From NCBI GenBank assembly GCA_947056845.1, contig CAMSCJ010000004.1, forward strand, positions 42,891 through 106,890: DNA of 64,000 nt, in the 5' to 3' direction. This DNA comes from an uncultured Mycoplasmatota bacterium. GTDB taxonomy: Bacteria > Bacillota_I > Bacilli_A > RF39 > UBA660. Both the position numbers and the translations under genes were made by a program. Under the pieces are notes generated by a model. That model was not told where the DNA came from and made no database searches. It worked only from the letters and a program-made list of their open reading frames with translations. Of this stretch, positions 63,828-64,000 are shown in pieces (positions within the stretch are counted from its first letter, which is position 1; each line of letters starts with the position of its first letter).

Positions 63828-64000
63828 TTAATTTTTGTTCACTTTTGTTAAATTGTTCATATATTGATTACTTAAGTCATTATATGTACTATCACTAATT
63901 AATCCTAATTTATGGGCATAATAACTTCCTGAATAGCCTATTGTGGAACCTATAGTTTGTCCAGCATTCCAAGCTAAATTTACTATTCCTTTTGTTATAT
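63828..64000 (-). CDS. C-terminal end of an unknown protein, cut by the window edge
   Basis: An open frame runs from the window end to TAA at 63828, giving 56 residues with a Gly-rich start (GIVNLAWNAGQTIGSTIGYS) and a polar helical tail (LGLISDSTYNDLSNQYMNN). It is not a chance overlap of the fragment next to it, since it lies in another frame and codon use is normal. Spaced Gly and small residues may form a membrane-active or glycine-zipper segment. No family is recognised from this part. Confidence 0.6.
   Translation of the reverse strand, partial: ITKGIVNLAWNAGQTIGSTIGYSGSYYAHKLGLISDSTYNDLSNQYMNNLTKVNKN

Overview
The window is very AT-rich DNA from a low-GC Gram-positive bacterium in or near the Bacilli. 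Gene order matches Bacillus in several blocks: spoIVFB-rplU-prp-rpmA, nusB-xseA-xseB, xerD-deoB, hisS-aspS, and yrzE-yrbG-spoVB-comN-secDF. Four sporulation-family genes (spoIVFB, spoIVB, spoIIM, a spoVB homologue) suggest an endospore former or a recent descendant of one. UGA serves as a stop codon in at least four genes (rarA, topB, the membrane protein ending at 26077, ytvI) and tryptophan is read from UGG, so the code is the standard one and not the Mycoplasma code. Typical start signals are GGTGAT, AAGGAG or GGAGG just before the start codon, and several promoters carry an extended -10 (TGGTAAAAT or TGGTATAAT). The taxon cannot be named more closely from the sequence alone.

Layout. Bases 1-8,030, mostly + strand: end of spoIVFB, an L21-type leader with rplU, prp and rpmA, then an unknown gene, lspA-rluD, a rhomboid protease, queH, rnhC (- strand), cvpA, a thioredoxin and a prepilin. 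Bases 8,100-24,970: mutS, a DUF3048 lipoprotein, dxr, nusB-xseA-xseB, spoIVB, a cell-wall amidase, spoIIM, mnmA, an XRE-type regulator, several uncharacterised proteins, and three very small genes. Bases 24,990-31,850, - strand: a TSCPD protein, a ZIP metal transporter, a membrane protein, topB, xerD-deoB and an unknown gene. Bases 32,000-34,200, + strand: rarA-gpsA. Bases 34,300-45,600, - strand: holA, corA, a two-component system, pyrG behind a probable attenuator, a leucine-rich-repeat protein, a CmpB-type membrane protein, a lipid kinase, a UvrD-like helicase and two prepilins. These prepilins diverge from a GspE/PilB ATPase at 45,696. Bases 47,096-57,760, - strand: an operon headed by an aspartate-type T-box that drives an unusual ClpX-like ATPase, hisS and an archaeal-type aspS, with ytvI, relA, an unknown gene, secDF and comN behind it. 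Bases 57,839-64,000: a spoVB homologue, two prepilins, yrbG- and yrzE-like genes, a GT4 glycosyltransferase, a decayed fragment and a truncated gene.

The most unusual elements are these. A type IV prepilin at 59,827 carries three near-identical dockerin modules (177-bp DNA repeats) at its C-terminus, with the relic of a fourth beyond the stop codon. Its first ~100 bp are identical to those of the neighbouring prepilin. With the ATPase at 45,696 and the other prepilins, it implies a surface pilus or pseudopilus whose fibre could dock onto cohesin-bearing partners. Separately, the first gene of the T-box-controlled synthetase operon encodes an AAA+ ATPase that joins a catalytically dead piece of an ImmA/IrrE protein to a ClpX-like motor. 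No rRNA, tRNA, CRISPR array, insertion sequence or prophage was seen. No gene-free stretch exceeds about 300 bases.
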